This document shows, in pieces, positions 26,258-33,989 of a stretch of 55,688 nucleotides of DNA. Position 1 is the first letter of the stretch. The number at the start of each line of letters is the position of its first letter. The stretch lies in assembly GCF_002379585.1 (NCBI RefSeq), contig NZ_DFUE01000010.1, forward strand, positions 1-55,688, in the 5' to 3' direction. The translations under genes were made by a program, and so were the position numbers. The notes below the pieces were generated by a model. It was not told the DNA's origin and made no database searches. It saw nothing but the letters and a program-made list of their open reading frames with translations. The DNA comes from Pseudomonas sp. UBA4194. Its GTDB lineage: Bacteria > Pseudomonadota > Gammaproteobacteria > Pseudomonadales > Pseudomonadaceae.

Positions 26258-26773
26258 TCAGTCCGGCAGTTCGTAGGCGTAGATCTTTCCGGCTGCCATC
26301 TGATAACCGGCCGCCGCCAGTTCACTGGTGCTGGCCTTGACCTGCATCGGACCTTCGATCCAGTACGGCTGATACAGCTCCTCGACCTTGACCCCGACCT
26401 TGCTGGTGACATGCACGATCTGGTTGGACGGCGGCGGCGGAACATGAATGCAGGCGCCGTAGTAGGGCACCAGCAGGAAATCCGTGGTGCGCCCGTCTTC
26501 ATTGACTTCCAGCGGCACGATATAGCCAGGAATGCGCAATTGCTGGCCATCCAGTGCCTGGACCACTGGAGCGTCCGGCGCTTGCTGATGGGCAGCCGGT
26601 GCGGATTCGCCCAAGGCCTGGCCCATTTGCGAGAGGTCGTGCATGGGAGTCATCACCGGCTCGATCCTCGGGGCGTCCGGGGGGATCAACGCTTCCCAGG
26701 TGACTTCCTTGAGTTCGGCCGCCGACAGCGACAGGCTGGTCAACAGCAGCAGTGCCAACAGCGCACGTGCCAT
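26258..26773 (-). CDS. DUF3299 periplasmic protein of a zinc-type operon
   Basis: This 171-residue protein has a signal peptide (MARALLALLLLTSLSLSAAE) and the DUF3299 domain, with the typical VPYYGACIHVPPPPSNQIV segment. Its start is ATG 26773, preceded by GAGGAA. It follows the ABC permease by 11 bases and ends the operon. DUF3299 proteins accompany ZrgA-type ABC systems, implicated in zinc acquisition in Vibrio. The exact role is unknown; a metal-handling periplasmic accessory is likely. Confidence 0.82.
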   Translation of the reverse strand: MARALLALLLLTSLSLSAAELKEVTWEALIPPDAPRIEPVMTPMHDLSQMGQALGESAPAAHQQAPDAPVVQALDGQQLRIPGYIVPLEVNEDGRTTDFLLVPYYGACIHVPPPPSNQIVHVTSKVGVKVEELYQPYWIEGPMQVKASTSELAAAGYQMAAGKIYAYELPD

Positions 26774-26784
26774 GGTGTGGTTCC

Positions 26785-28050
26785 TCATAAATGGATCGAC
26801 AGGCCATCGGCCAACGATTGCCGGTAGGCGCGCCAGGCTGGCACAGCGCCCATCAATACCGCGGCGGCCACTATGATACCCAGCAGCGACCACTCGTAGG
26901 CGCTGGGCAGGCTCAGCGGCAAGTAAAGCCCATAGTTCGACTGCACGTAACCTTGGGCGGTCGCGATACCCACGTAGAGCAGGGCCGTGCCGGCGACCAC
27001 CCCGGACACCGCCAGGGCAAACGCCTCCAGGATCAGCAGACCGGCGATGTGCCAGGGGCGGGCGCCCACCGAACGCAGGATGGCCATTTCCCGACGCCGC
27101 TCATTGAGGCTGGTGAGAATGGCGGTGAGCATGCCGATGAGGCCGGTCAACACCACGAACAGGGAGATCACGAACAGGGCTTTTTCCGCCGTGCCCATCA
27201 GGCTCCACAGTTCCTGCAGCGCCACCCCGGGCAGGATCGCCAGCAGCGGTTCGCCGCGAAATTCATTGATGTCGCGCTGCAGGGCGAAGGTGGCGATCTT
27301 GCTGTTCAGACCGACCATGAACGCAGTGATGGCGCTGGGCGTGAGGTCCATGTTGCGTGCCTGGTCGGCACTGACCCGGCCTGCGCCGCGAGCCGGCACG
27401 CCATTCTTCCAGTCGATGTGGATGGCTTCCATTCCGCCCAGGCTGATGTGCAGGGTGCGGTCGACCGGCGTGCCGGTGCGCTTGAGCACCCCGACCACGG
27501 TGAAGGGTTTGTCGTCGTGTTTGACCAGGCTGATGGCGGCAACGCCGTGGGCGAGCACCAGCTTGTCGCCCAGCTTGTAATGCAGGGCATCGGCCACTTC
27601 GGCACCGAGTACCACTTCGAACGGGTCGTTGGCAAAGGCGCGTCCCTGCGCCAGTTGCAGGTTCTGATGGCGGCCGTATTGATAGTGCTCGAAATAGCTC
27701 TCGTTGGTGCCCATCACGCGATAGCCGCGGTGCGAGTCGCCCAGGGAAATCGGGATCGCCCATTTCACCTGAGGGTTGCTGGCGTAATGCTCGAAGCTGT
27801 CCCAGCGGATGTTGTTGGTGGCGTTGCCGATGCGGAACACCGAATACAGCAGCAGGTTCACCGACCCCGAGCGGGCGCCGACGATCAGGTCGGTGCCGCT
27901 GATGGTGCTGGCGAAGCTGGCACGGGCTTCGGTGCGCACGCGCTCCACGGCCAGCAGCAGGCAGACCGACAGGGCGATGGCAAAGGCGGTGAGAAAGGCG
28001 GTGAAGCGACGGTTGGCCAGGCTGGCCAGGGCAAGACGCAGCAGATACAT
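26785..28050 (-). CDS. ABC transporter permease (MacB/FtsX-like)
   Basis: A 421-residue inner membrane permease. The start chosen is ATG 28050 (MYLLRLALASLANRRF), which overlaps the ATPase stop by one base. It has one N-terminal membrane segment, a large periplasmic domain (about residues 45-280) and three C-terminal segments with the FtsX-like core (ERRREMAILRSVGARP near residue 325). It pairs with the ATPase just upstream, like the second and third genes of Zrg-type systems. Such MacB-fold permeases usually do not move substrate through the membrane directly but drive periplasmic work, so "zinc uptake" is an inference from the neighbours. Confidence 0.85.
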   Translation of the reverse strand: MYLLRLALASLANRRFTAFLTAFAIALSVCLLLAVERVRTEARASFASTISGTDLIVGARSGSVNLLLYSVFRIGNATNNIRWDSFEHYASNPQVKWAIPISLGDSHRGYRVMGTNESYFEHYQYGRHQNLQLAQGRAFANDPFEVVLGAEVADALHYKLGDKLVLAHGVAAISLVKHDDKPFTVVGVLKRTGTPVDRTLHISLGGMEAIHIDWKNGVPARGAGRVSADQARNMDLTPSAITAFMVGLNSKIATFALQRDINEFRGEPLLAILPGVALQELWSLMGTAEKALFVISLFVVLTGLIGMLTAILTSLNERRREMAILRSVGARPWHIAGLLILEAFALAVSGVVAGTALLYVGIATAQGYVQSNYGLYLPLSLPSAYEWSLLGIIVAAAVLMGAVPAWRAYRQSLADGLSIHL

Positions 28051-28769
28051 CAAGACACCTCGGGGGAGGCAGGGCGGGCGGCGCGGTTGAGTTCGGCCAG
28101 GGACAGGTAGCGGTCGAACAGCGGCGCCAGGCTCTGGTCGTGGCTGACGAACAGCAGGCTGGAGCCGGCCTCGCGGCATTCGCTGAACAGCAGGCGGATG
28201 AACGCTGCCCGCGCGTCGGCGTCCAGTGCCGAGGTGGGCTCGTCGGCGATCACCAACTCCGGCTGACCGATCAGGGCGCGGGCTGCGGCGACCCGCTGCT
28301 GCTGACCGATCGACAAGGTGTCGGCGCGGCGCAGCAACAAGCCAGGGTCCTCAAGGCCCAGATGGGCGAGCAGTTCGCTAGCGGCTTTTTCGGTGCTGCC
28401 ATGGCGCTGGCTGGCGCGCTCGGCACGCCGCTTGGAAAAGCGGCAGGGCAGTTCGACATTCTCTCGCACGGACAGAAAGGGCAGCAGGTTGAACTGCTGG
28501 AAGATGTAGCCGGTGTGCTCGACGCGCAAGCGGTCCCGGGCCGCGAAGCTCAGGCTGCCCAGGTCCTGACCCAGCAATCGGACACTCCCGCGCTGTGCTT
28601 TGTGCACGCCGCCGAGCAGGCCCAGCAGGGTGGTTTTACCGCTGCCGCTGGGGCCTTTGAGAAACAGGGTCTCCCCACGCTCCAGGCGGAAGCTGGGGAT
28701 ATCGAGCAACAGCGGTTGGCCGGGCCAGGCAAAGCCCAGGTCGGCCAGTTCGATCAACGCGTCGGTCAT
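28050..28769 (-). CDS. ABC transporter ATP-binding protein (LolD/MacB type)
   Basis: This 239-residue ATPase has Walker A GPSGSGKTT at about residues 39-47, signature LSIGQQQR near 150, and Walker B LVIADEPTSALD near 173. It begins three bases after the ZrgA-like gene and overlaps the permease gene, so the three are surely co-translated. Substrate follows the operon context (zinc). Confidence 0.9.
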   Translation of the reverse strand: MTDALIELADLGFAWPGQPLLLDIPSFRLERGETLFLKGPSGSGKTTLLGLLGGVHKAQRGSVRLLGQDLGSLSFAARDRLRVEHTGYIFQQFNLLPFLSVRENVELPCRFSKRRAERASQRHGSTEKAASELLAHLGLEDPGLLLRRADTLSIGQQQRVAAARALIGQPELVIADEPTSALDADARAAFIRLLFSECREAGSSLLFVSHDQSLAPLFDRYLSLAELNRAARPASPEVS

Positions 28770-28772
28770 GGT

Positions 28773-29357
28773 TCAGAATTTCAGGGTGCTGTTGGCGGGC
28801 GTCAGGTCTACGCCCTGTTGGCCGGATGGGCTGATCAGTTGTACCTGAATTTTCTGCGTGGCGGGGAAGCTGCCGAACAACTGCGCCAGATCCAGGTGCT
28901 GCAGGGAAGCCGGTGTGGTGCAGGTGAATTGATAGTGGGCGTGGATTTCACTGTGTTCGTGGTGGTGTTCGTCGCCGTCTTCATCATGGTCGTGCTTGTG
29001 TGCGTGAGCGGGCTTGTCACCGAACAGCGGGCTTTCCAGTTCCTGATCGGTCACCTTGCAACCTGCCGCAGCGGGCAGCTTGAACAGGGTCAGGGGCTGC
29101 TCCAGGACCTGACGGGCACTGGCGACCTTGGCTTTGTCGGCGTCGCTGGTGGCCGCATGTTCGAAGCCCACCAGGTTCATGGCTGGGCTTTGCAGTTCCA
29201 GCTCCAGGGTCTGGCCGTCCAGCGCTGCATTGAGACGGGCGACACCATGCTCGTGGGCACCCAGGCTGCCGTGCTCGTGCTCATGGCCCTCTTCATGGGC
29301 CTGGGCGTAGGTGAGGGGTAGCAGGGCAAAGGGCAGGGCGAGGAGCAGAGGGCGCAT
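28773..29357 (-). CDS. zrgA: His-rich periplasmic zinc-associated protein (ZrgA-like, DUF2796)
   Basis: A 194-residue protein with a signal peptide (MRPLLLALPFALLPLTYAQA) and two histidine clusters: HEEGHEHEHG right after the signal and a longer one near residue 120 (HAHKHDHDEDGDEHHH...). DUF2796/ZrgA proteins are induced by zinc shortage and were described as part of ZrgABCDE in Vibrio cholerae. ATG 29357 is preferred to the in-frame TTG 33 bases upstream. A candidate Zur-type palindrome lies about 40 bases upstream. It is the first gene of the four-gene operon. Confidence 0.85.
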   Translation of the reverse strand: MRPLLLALPFALLPLTYAQAHEEGHEHEHGSLGAHEHGVARLNAALDGQTLELELQSPAMNLVGFEHAATSDADKAKVASARQVLEQPLTLFKLPAAAGCKVTDQELESPLFGDKPAHAHKHDHDEDGDEHHHEHSEIHAHYQFTCTTPASLQHLDLAQLFGSFPATQKIQVQLISPSGQQGVDLTPANSTLKF

Positions 29358-29386
29358 GGCTGAAGTCTCGGTGGGTGATGTGTTTC

Positions 29387-29405
29387 GCAATGTTATAACA
29401 AATTT
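29387..29405 (-). promoter_or_regulatory. candidate Zur-type operator
   Basis: A perfect 10-base palindrome TGTTATAACA (29391-29400) sits 34 bases before the ZrgA-like start. On the coding strand TATAACATT matches one half of the Zur consensus (TATAACATTTC) exactly; the other half is weak. The position and the downstream genes support a Zur site, but the spacing is not canonical. Confidence 0.45.
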
Positions 29406-29563
29406 TTGTGTGGGGGATATGGCGGGATGAAAGATTCATGTTGGCGCAGTGGGGGGCCTTCTCGGCGGTACGCCGCGTCTGCCGGGAAAGTGGCGGGCAG
29501 CCCGCCATTGATTGAACGGGCAGGCGCTGCTACAACGATCCTTCGCCATGAAAGGAACACCTG

Positions 29564-29914
29564 ATGATTCGAATTCGAGGCACTGTCGGCCAGTGGCCGG
29601 TGGACCTGACGATAGAGATGGATGCCGAAGACTGGGCACACCTGGCCACGCAGGTGGCAGTGGTACCGGACGCCACCGCGTCGCCGGCCGCCAAGCCCAA
29701 GGCCGCGGACGATGCGCTGTGGCAGGCGACGTTGAGCCTGGTGCAGCAGGCCGGGCGCATCGAGGGGCCCGCGTTGCTGGGGCAGGTCGAAGGCCTGGCG
29801 GGCAGCACGGCAGCGGGCAAGCGCCTGTTGGTGCGCCTGCGCCATTGCGCTCAGGTGAAGGTCGAGAGTGGTGCGGATGCACCGGTGTATTGCTGGATGG
29901 GACAGGCTGGCTGA
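29564..29914 (+). CDS. conserved hypothetical protein
   Basis: A 116-residue soluble protein with the start MIRIRGTVGQWPVDLTIEMD, after AAAGGAAC. A short N-terminal strand-rich part, a low-complexity alanine stretch near residue 40, and a C-terminal helix and strand (KRLLVRLRHCAQVKVESG) are visible. I recognise no catalytic motif. It is convergent with the thioredoxin gene, whose stop lies 17 bases beyond its own. Function unknown. Confidence 0.7.
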   Translation: MIRIRGTVGQWPVDLTIEMDAEDWAHLATQVAVVPDATASPAAKPKAADDALWQATLSLVQQAGRIEGPALLGQVEGLAGSTAAGKRLLVRLRHCAQVKVESGADAPVYCWMGQAG

Positions 29915-29931
29915 GCCTGCCCCTGCACGGG

Positions 29932-30804
29932 TCAGTACAGCGCGGCGAACAGCTTGCGGCGGTAGGTCGTGACCAGCGGGTGATCGTTGCCAAGCAGTTC
30001 GAACACCTGCAGCAAAGTCTTGTGCGGCAAGCCTTCGCTGTAACTGCGGTTGCGGGTGAACAGCTTCAGCAGGCCGTCCAGCGCCGGCTCGTATTGCTGG
30101 CGGGACAACTGCTGGATGCACAGCTGGAAGGCAGCTTCGTCATCCCCTGCATCCTTGGCCAGACGCGCCTTGAGATCGGCGACATCCGGCAGGTTGGCGG
30201 CCTGGCGCAGGAAGGTCAACTGAGCCTTGGCGCCGGCCAGGGCTGCCTTGTGCTCGTCACTCTTGACCGCGTCCAGAACCTGTTGGGCCTCGGTCAACTC
30301 GCCCCGTTCGGCCAGGCAGCGGGCGAACAGGATCAATGCCTTGGCATTGGAGTTGTCCTCGTTGAGGATCATCTGCAAGGTTTTTTCCGCGTCGGCGAAC
30401 CGGCTTTCACTGAACAACGCTTCGGCCAGTTCCAGGGGATCGGCGGCGGCCGGCGGCGGCATCTGCACATGCGGCTCGAGCAGGGCGCGGATCGCTGATT
30501 CGGGCTGTGCGCCGGCGAAGCCGTCGACTGGCTGACCGTCCTTGAACAGCACCACTGTCGGCAGGCTGCGGATGCCGAAACGGCCGACGATGTCGGGCTC
30601 GGCGTCGCAGTCGACCTTGGCCAGCACCAGTTCGCCCTGGTAACCCTCGGCGATCTGCTGCAGCAAAGGCATGAGTACCTTGCACGGCGCGCACCATTCT
30701 GCCCAGAAGTCCACGAGTACCGGCTTGATGTAGGAGTTCTGGATGACCGCCTGGTCGAAATCAGCGGTGGTGACGTCGAAGATGTACGGAGTTTCTTGAC
30801 TCAT
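29932..30804 (-). CDS. cnoX: thioredoxin-TPR co-chaperone CnoX (YbbN)
   Basis: This 290-residue protein has an N-terminal thioredoxin domain (about residues 8-112) and a C-terminal tetratricopeptide-like region (about 120-290). E. coli CnoX/YbbN is a holdase that works with DnaK and GroEL. In E. coli the redox motif is degenerate (SxHC), whereas here it is a full WCAPC, so a redox activity is possible. It has its own start after a REP-rich upstream region and is not in an obvious operon. Confidence 0.9.
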   Translation of the reverse strand: MSQETPYIFDVTTADFDQAVIQNSYIKPVLVDFWAEWCAPCKVLMPLLQQIAEGYQGELVLAKVDCDAEPDIVGRFGIRSLPTVVLFKDGQPVDGFAGAQPESAIRALLEPHVQMPPPAAADPLELAEALFSESRFADAEKTLQMILNEDNSNAKALILFARCLAERGELTEAQQVLDAVKSDEHKAALAGAKAQLTFLRQAANLPDVADLKARLAKDAGDDEAAFQLCIQQLSRQQYEPALDGLLKLFTRNRSYSEGLPHKTLLQVFELLGNDHPLVTTYRRKLFAALY

Positions 30805-30884
30805 GGTGAATCTCGGAAAGCGGGGTGTGTGGGGACTATAAGGGATTGGACGGGGTGGGGCTATCCGGCACGGGGTTGCGTTGT

Positions 30885-31016
30885 GGCCACCAGCGGCCGC
30901 TGGCGCGGCCTATCGCGGGCAGAGCCCGCTCCCACAGGGGTCGGGGTACAGGCACGTTGCAACCAATGTGGGAGCGGGCTCTGCCCGCGATAGGCCGCGA
31001 GCGGCCGCTGGTGGCC
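30885..31016. repeat. large inverted repeat made of two P. putida-type REP elements
   Basis: Arms of about 50 bases (30885-30935 and 30968-31016) are near-perfect inverse copies and contain the cores CGCGGGCAGAGCCCGCTCCC and its complement. The outer parts CAGCGGCCGCTG are palindromic themselves. The loop is 32 bases. It lies downstream of the lipoprotein gene and upstream of cnoX, both on the minus strand, and could end or stabilise the lipoprotein mRNA. Confidence 0.85.
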
Positions 31017-31031
31017 TTTACGCGACCTCCA

Positions 31032-31490
31032 TCAAGGGGCCTTGATCATTTCCAGATTCCCCAGGGCTTGGCTGGTTGCCTGAACGATCTGCACCGCCGG
31101 CAGGTGCAGTATCAACTGTCCCGACTGGCTGGCCCGCGCACGCAACTCGACCCGCGCCCCGGCAGGGAAGGCTTCGGCGGCGAAGCGCAACTGGAACGGC
31201 AGCGCCTGGTTGGTGCCCTTCTGCTTGGCGCTGGCCAGCAGCTTCTGCGGGCGACCGCGGTCATCGATCACCAGCAACGCCATCTCCACTTCGGCACCGG
31301 CGGGCACGCCCAGCAGGCTGCCGCTCAGTTCGCGCTGGTAGGCGGGCAGCGGGCCGAGCTCCGCCGGCGCCTTGATGGTCGGGGCGGCTGTGGGAGCAGG
31401 CTGAACCGGGGGTGTCGGCTTGGGCGCATCGCTGCTGCAGGCGGCGAGCAGGCTGACCAGGGCAAGCAAAACGAGTGACTTGTACGGCAT
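31032..31490 (-). CDS. YbaY-like lipoprotein
   Basis: A 152-residue protein with a lipoprotein signal (MPYKSLVLLALVSLLAAC, acylated Cys18), a proline/alanine-rich linker (about residues 22-50) and a small beta domain resembling the YbaY family (ELSGSLLGVPAGAEVEMALLVI). The start is ATG 31490. YbaY proteins are outer membrane lipoproteins of poorly known function. It is divergent from nrdR. Confidence 0.8.
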   Translation of the reverse strand: MPYKSLVLLALVSLLAACSSDAPKPTPPVQPAPTAAPTIKAPAELGPLPAYQRELSGSLLGVPAGAEVEMALLVIDDRGRPQKLLASAKQKGTNQALPFQLRFAAEAFPAGARVELRARASQSGQLILHLPAVQIVQATSQALGNLEMIKAP

Positions 31491-31535
31491 GGCAGAACCC
31501 AACGAAAGTAAGACCGTCTGTATACCGCAAAGCCT

Positions 31536-31568
31536 TTGACTTGTCTTGCCAGTGGGATGCGCTACCAT
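31536..31568 (+). promoter_or_regulatory. possible nrdR promoter
   Basis: TTGTCT (31541-31546) and TACCAT (31563-31568) are 16 bases apart, with an overlapping TTGACT just upstream. The -10 is 30 bases before the nrdR ATG. The match is moderate. Confidence 0.4.
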
Positions 31569-31597
31569 GGCCCTCCCATTTTTTGTTGCCTGCCACC

Positions 31598-32062
31598 ATG
31601 CACTGTCCCTTCTGCGGTGCCAACGACACCAAGGTCATCGATTCGCGATTGGTCGCCGAGGGCGAGCAAGTCCGTCGCCGTCGCGAATGCCTGGCCTGTG
31701 GTGAGCGTTTCACCACCTTCGAAACCGCCGAACTGGTCTTGCCGCGCCTGATCAAGCAAGACGGCAGCCGCCAGCCTTTCGACGAAGAAAAACTGCGCGC
31801 CGGCATGCAGCGTGCGCTGGAGAAGCGCCCGGTGAGCGTCGAGCGCCTCGAAGCCGCACTGGCTCACATCAAACACAAGCTGCGTGCCACCGGCGAACGC
31901 GAAGTCAAATCGCTGGTGGTGGGTGAGCTGGTGATGAGCGAGTTGCAAAAGCTCGATGAAGTGGCCTACATCCGCTTCGCTTCCGTTTACCGACGGTTCC
32001 AGGACCTGGACGAATTCCGCGAGGAAATCGACCGTCTGGCGCGCGAGCCGGCCAAGGAGTGA
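31598..32062 (+). CDS. nrdR: transcriptional repressor NrdR
   Basis: NrdR (154 residues) senses ATP/dATP and represses ribonucleotide reductase genes. The N-terminal zinc ribbon has C3, C6, C31 and C34, and the ATP-cone runs from about residue 49 to 139. The start is ATG 31598 (MHCPFCGANDTKV); the frame is open upstream only by chance. The ribD start follows five bases after the stop. nrdR-ribD linkage is widespread in gammaproteobacteria. Confidence 0.96.
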   Translation: MHCPFCGANDTKVIDSRLVAEGEQVRRRRECLACGERFTTFETAELVLPRLIKQDGSRQPFDEEKLRAGMQRALEKRPVSVERLEAALAHIKHKLRATGEREVKSLVVGELVMSELQKLDEVAYIRFASVYRRFQDLDEFREEIDRLAREPAKE

Positions 32063-32067
32063 GCATC

Positions 32068-33186
32068 ATGTCCGATCAAGCCACTCGTGATGCCCACTAC
32101 ATGGCCCGGGCCGTGGAGTTGGCCGGCAAGGGGGTGTATTCGGCCCATCCCAATCCCCGCGTCGGCTGCGTCATCGTGCGTGATGAGCAGATCGTCGGTG
32201 AGGGCTGGCATGTTCAGGCCGGAGGCCCCCACGCCGAAGTGCATGCGCTGCGCCAGGCGGGCGAGCGGGCGCGAGGTGCTACCGCCTACGTCACCCTGGA
32301 ACCGTGCAGCCACCATGGACGCACCCCGCCTTGCGCCGATGCGCTGGTGCAGGCCGGTGTAGCGCGGGTGGTGGCGGCCATGCAGGACCCGAACCCGCAG
32401 GTCGCCGGTCAGGGGCTGCTCAAGCTGATGCAGGCCGGAATCACCGTCAACAGCGGTGTGCTGGAGCAGCAGGCACGTGCCTTGAACCCCGGGTTTCTCA
32501 AGCGTATGGAAAAAGGCCTGCCTTTCGTGCGGCTGAAAATGGCGATGAGCCTGGACGGGCGCACGGCCATGGCCAGTGGGGAAAGCCAATGGATCACCGG
32601 CCCCCAGGCCCGCTCTGCCGTGCAGCGCCTGCGTGCGCGTTCCAGCGTGGTGCTGACGGGCGCCGACAGCGTGTTGACCGACGGCGCGCGCATGACCGTG
32701 CGGGCTGGCGAGCTGGGGCTGGATGCCGAGACCACGGAGCTGGCCTTGCGGCGTACGCCGTTGCGCGTGCTCATCGATGGTCGATTGCGGGTGCCACTGC
32801 AGGCGCCGTTCTTCCAGGCCGGTCCGGCCTTGGTGGTGACCTGCGCCGCCGCGCAGGCGCGCGAGCGCTACGAGCAGGCAGGTCATGAGCTGCTGGCCTT
32901 GCCGGGCACCGATGGCCACGTCGACCTGCACAAGCTGATGGCCGAGCTGGCCAGTCGCGGGGTCAACGAGATTCTGCTGGAGGCCGGTGCGCGCCTGGCC
33001 GGAGCATTTGCCCGTCAGGGGCTGGTGGATGAGTATCGGCTGTTCATCGCCGCAAAATTTCTCGGATCTTCCGCCCGGCCGTTGCTGGACTGGCCTCTGG
33101 CAACGATGAGCGAGGCGCCCGCGTTGAAGATCATCGACATGCAACCTGCCGGCGACGACTGGCAAGTCACCGCTGTTCCCCTGTAG
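32068..33186 (+). CDS. ribD: bifunctional riboflavin deaminase-reductase RibD
   Basis: RibD (372 residues) makes the second and third steps of riboflavin synthesis. The N-terminal deaminase domain (about 1-145) has the zinc site HAEVHAL and PCSHHGRTPPC. The reductase domain (about 150-365) has KMAMSLDGRTA and the TGADSVLTD segment. ATG 32068 follows AAGGAG; an in-frame GTG at 32059 is less likely. ribD, ribE, ribBA and ribH are in order on the same strand. Confidence 0.96.
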   Translation: MSDQATRDAHYMARAVELAGKGVYSAHPNPRVGCVIVRDEQIVGEGWHVQAGGPHAEVHALRQAGERARGATAYVTLEPCSHHGRTPPCADALVQAGVARVVAAMQDPNPQVAGQGLLKLMQAGITVNSGVLEQQARALNPGFLKRMEKGLPFVRLKMAMSLDGRTAMASGESQWITGPQARSAVQRLRARSSVVLTGADSVLTDGARMTVRAGELGLDAETTELALRRTPLRVLIDGRLRVPLQAPFFQAGPALVVTCAAAQARERYEQAGHELLALPGTDGHVDLHKLMAELASRGVNEILLEAGARLAGAFARQGLVDEYRLFIAAKFLGSSARPLLDWPLATMSEAPALKIIDMQPAGDDWQVTAVPL

Positions 33187-33228
33187 GCCGCGCCTACCTG
33201 AGGAATGCGTGGTTGATCAGGAAGCGCG

Positions 33229-33234
33229 TATAAT
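33229..33234 (+). promoter_or_regulatory. possible -10 element before ribE
   Basis: A perfect TATAAT lies 45 bases before the ribE start, followed by a short hairpin (GGCTTGCGCAATGCGCCAGCC). No good -35 is found 16-18 bases upstream, so it may need an activator or be inactive. No FMN riboswitch sequence was seen. Confidence 0.35.
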
Positions 33235-33278
33235 TCCCGGCTTGCGCAATGCGCCAGCCCAGTTCTCGAGGAGGACCC

Positions 33279-33941
33279 ATGTTCACCGGCATTATCGAAT
33301 CCATCGGCAACATCCGTTCGTTGACCCCCAAGGGCGGCGATGTCCGCGTGCACGTCGAGACCGGCAAGCTCGATCTGGGCGACGTCAAGCTGGGCGACAG
33401 CATCGCCATCAATGGCGTGTGCCTGACCGCCGTGGAACTGCCGGGCAACGGCTTCGTGGCCGATGTCAGCCGTGAGACCCTGGATTGCACCGCCTTCCAC
33501 CAGCTCAAGAGCGGCAGCCGGGTCAACCTGGAGAAGGCCCTGACGCCGACCACCCGTCTGGGCGGCCATCTGGTCAGTGGTCACGTCGACGGTGTCGGCG
33601 AGGTGGTGTCGCGTCAGGAAAGCGCCCGTGCCGTGGAGTTTCGCATCCGCGCCCCCAGGGAGCTGGCCAAGTACATCGCCCATAAAGGTTCGATCACCGT
33701 CGACGGCACCAGCCTGACCGTGAACGCGGTGGACGGTGCCGAGTTCGAGCTGACCATCATTCCCCACACCCTCAGCGAAACCATCATGGACGACTACCGT
33801 CCGGGGCGACTGGTGAACCTGGAGGTGGACCTGCTGGCCCGTTACCTGGAGCGCCTGTTGCTCGGTGACAAGGCGGCCGAGCCTGCGCAGGGCGGTATCA
33901 GCGAGAGTTTTCTGGCGGCCAACGGCTACCTGAAGTCCTGA
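33279..33941 (+). CDS. ribE: riboflavin synthase alpha subunit
   Basis: This 220-residue enzyme (also named RibC in some Pseudomonas annotations) converts two lumazines to riboflavin and a pyrimidine. It consists of two similar barrels, starting MFTGIIESIGNI and at about residue 98 GGHLVSGHVDGVGEV. The start is ATG 33279 after GAGGAGGACCC. Confidence 0.96.
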   Translation: MFTGIIESIGNIRSLTPKGGDVRVHVETGKLDLGDVKLGDSIAINGVCLTAVELPGNGFVADVSRETLDCTAFHQLKSGSRVNLEKALTPTTRLGGHLVSGHVDGVGEVVSRQESARAVEFRIRAPRELAKYIAHKGSITVDGTSLTVNAVDGAEFELTIIPHTLSETIMDDYRPGRLVNLEVDLLARYLERLLLGDKAAEPAQGGISESFLAANGYLKS

Positions 33942-33989
33942 ACACCTCGCGTCTGCGGGCGATAAATTTCTGAACCAAGGGGGTGCCGC

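Noticed and set aside
33187..33278. FMN riboswitch before ribE.
   Set aside because: The leader is too short and lacks the conserved junction sequences; none was seen before ribBA or ribH either.
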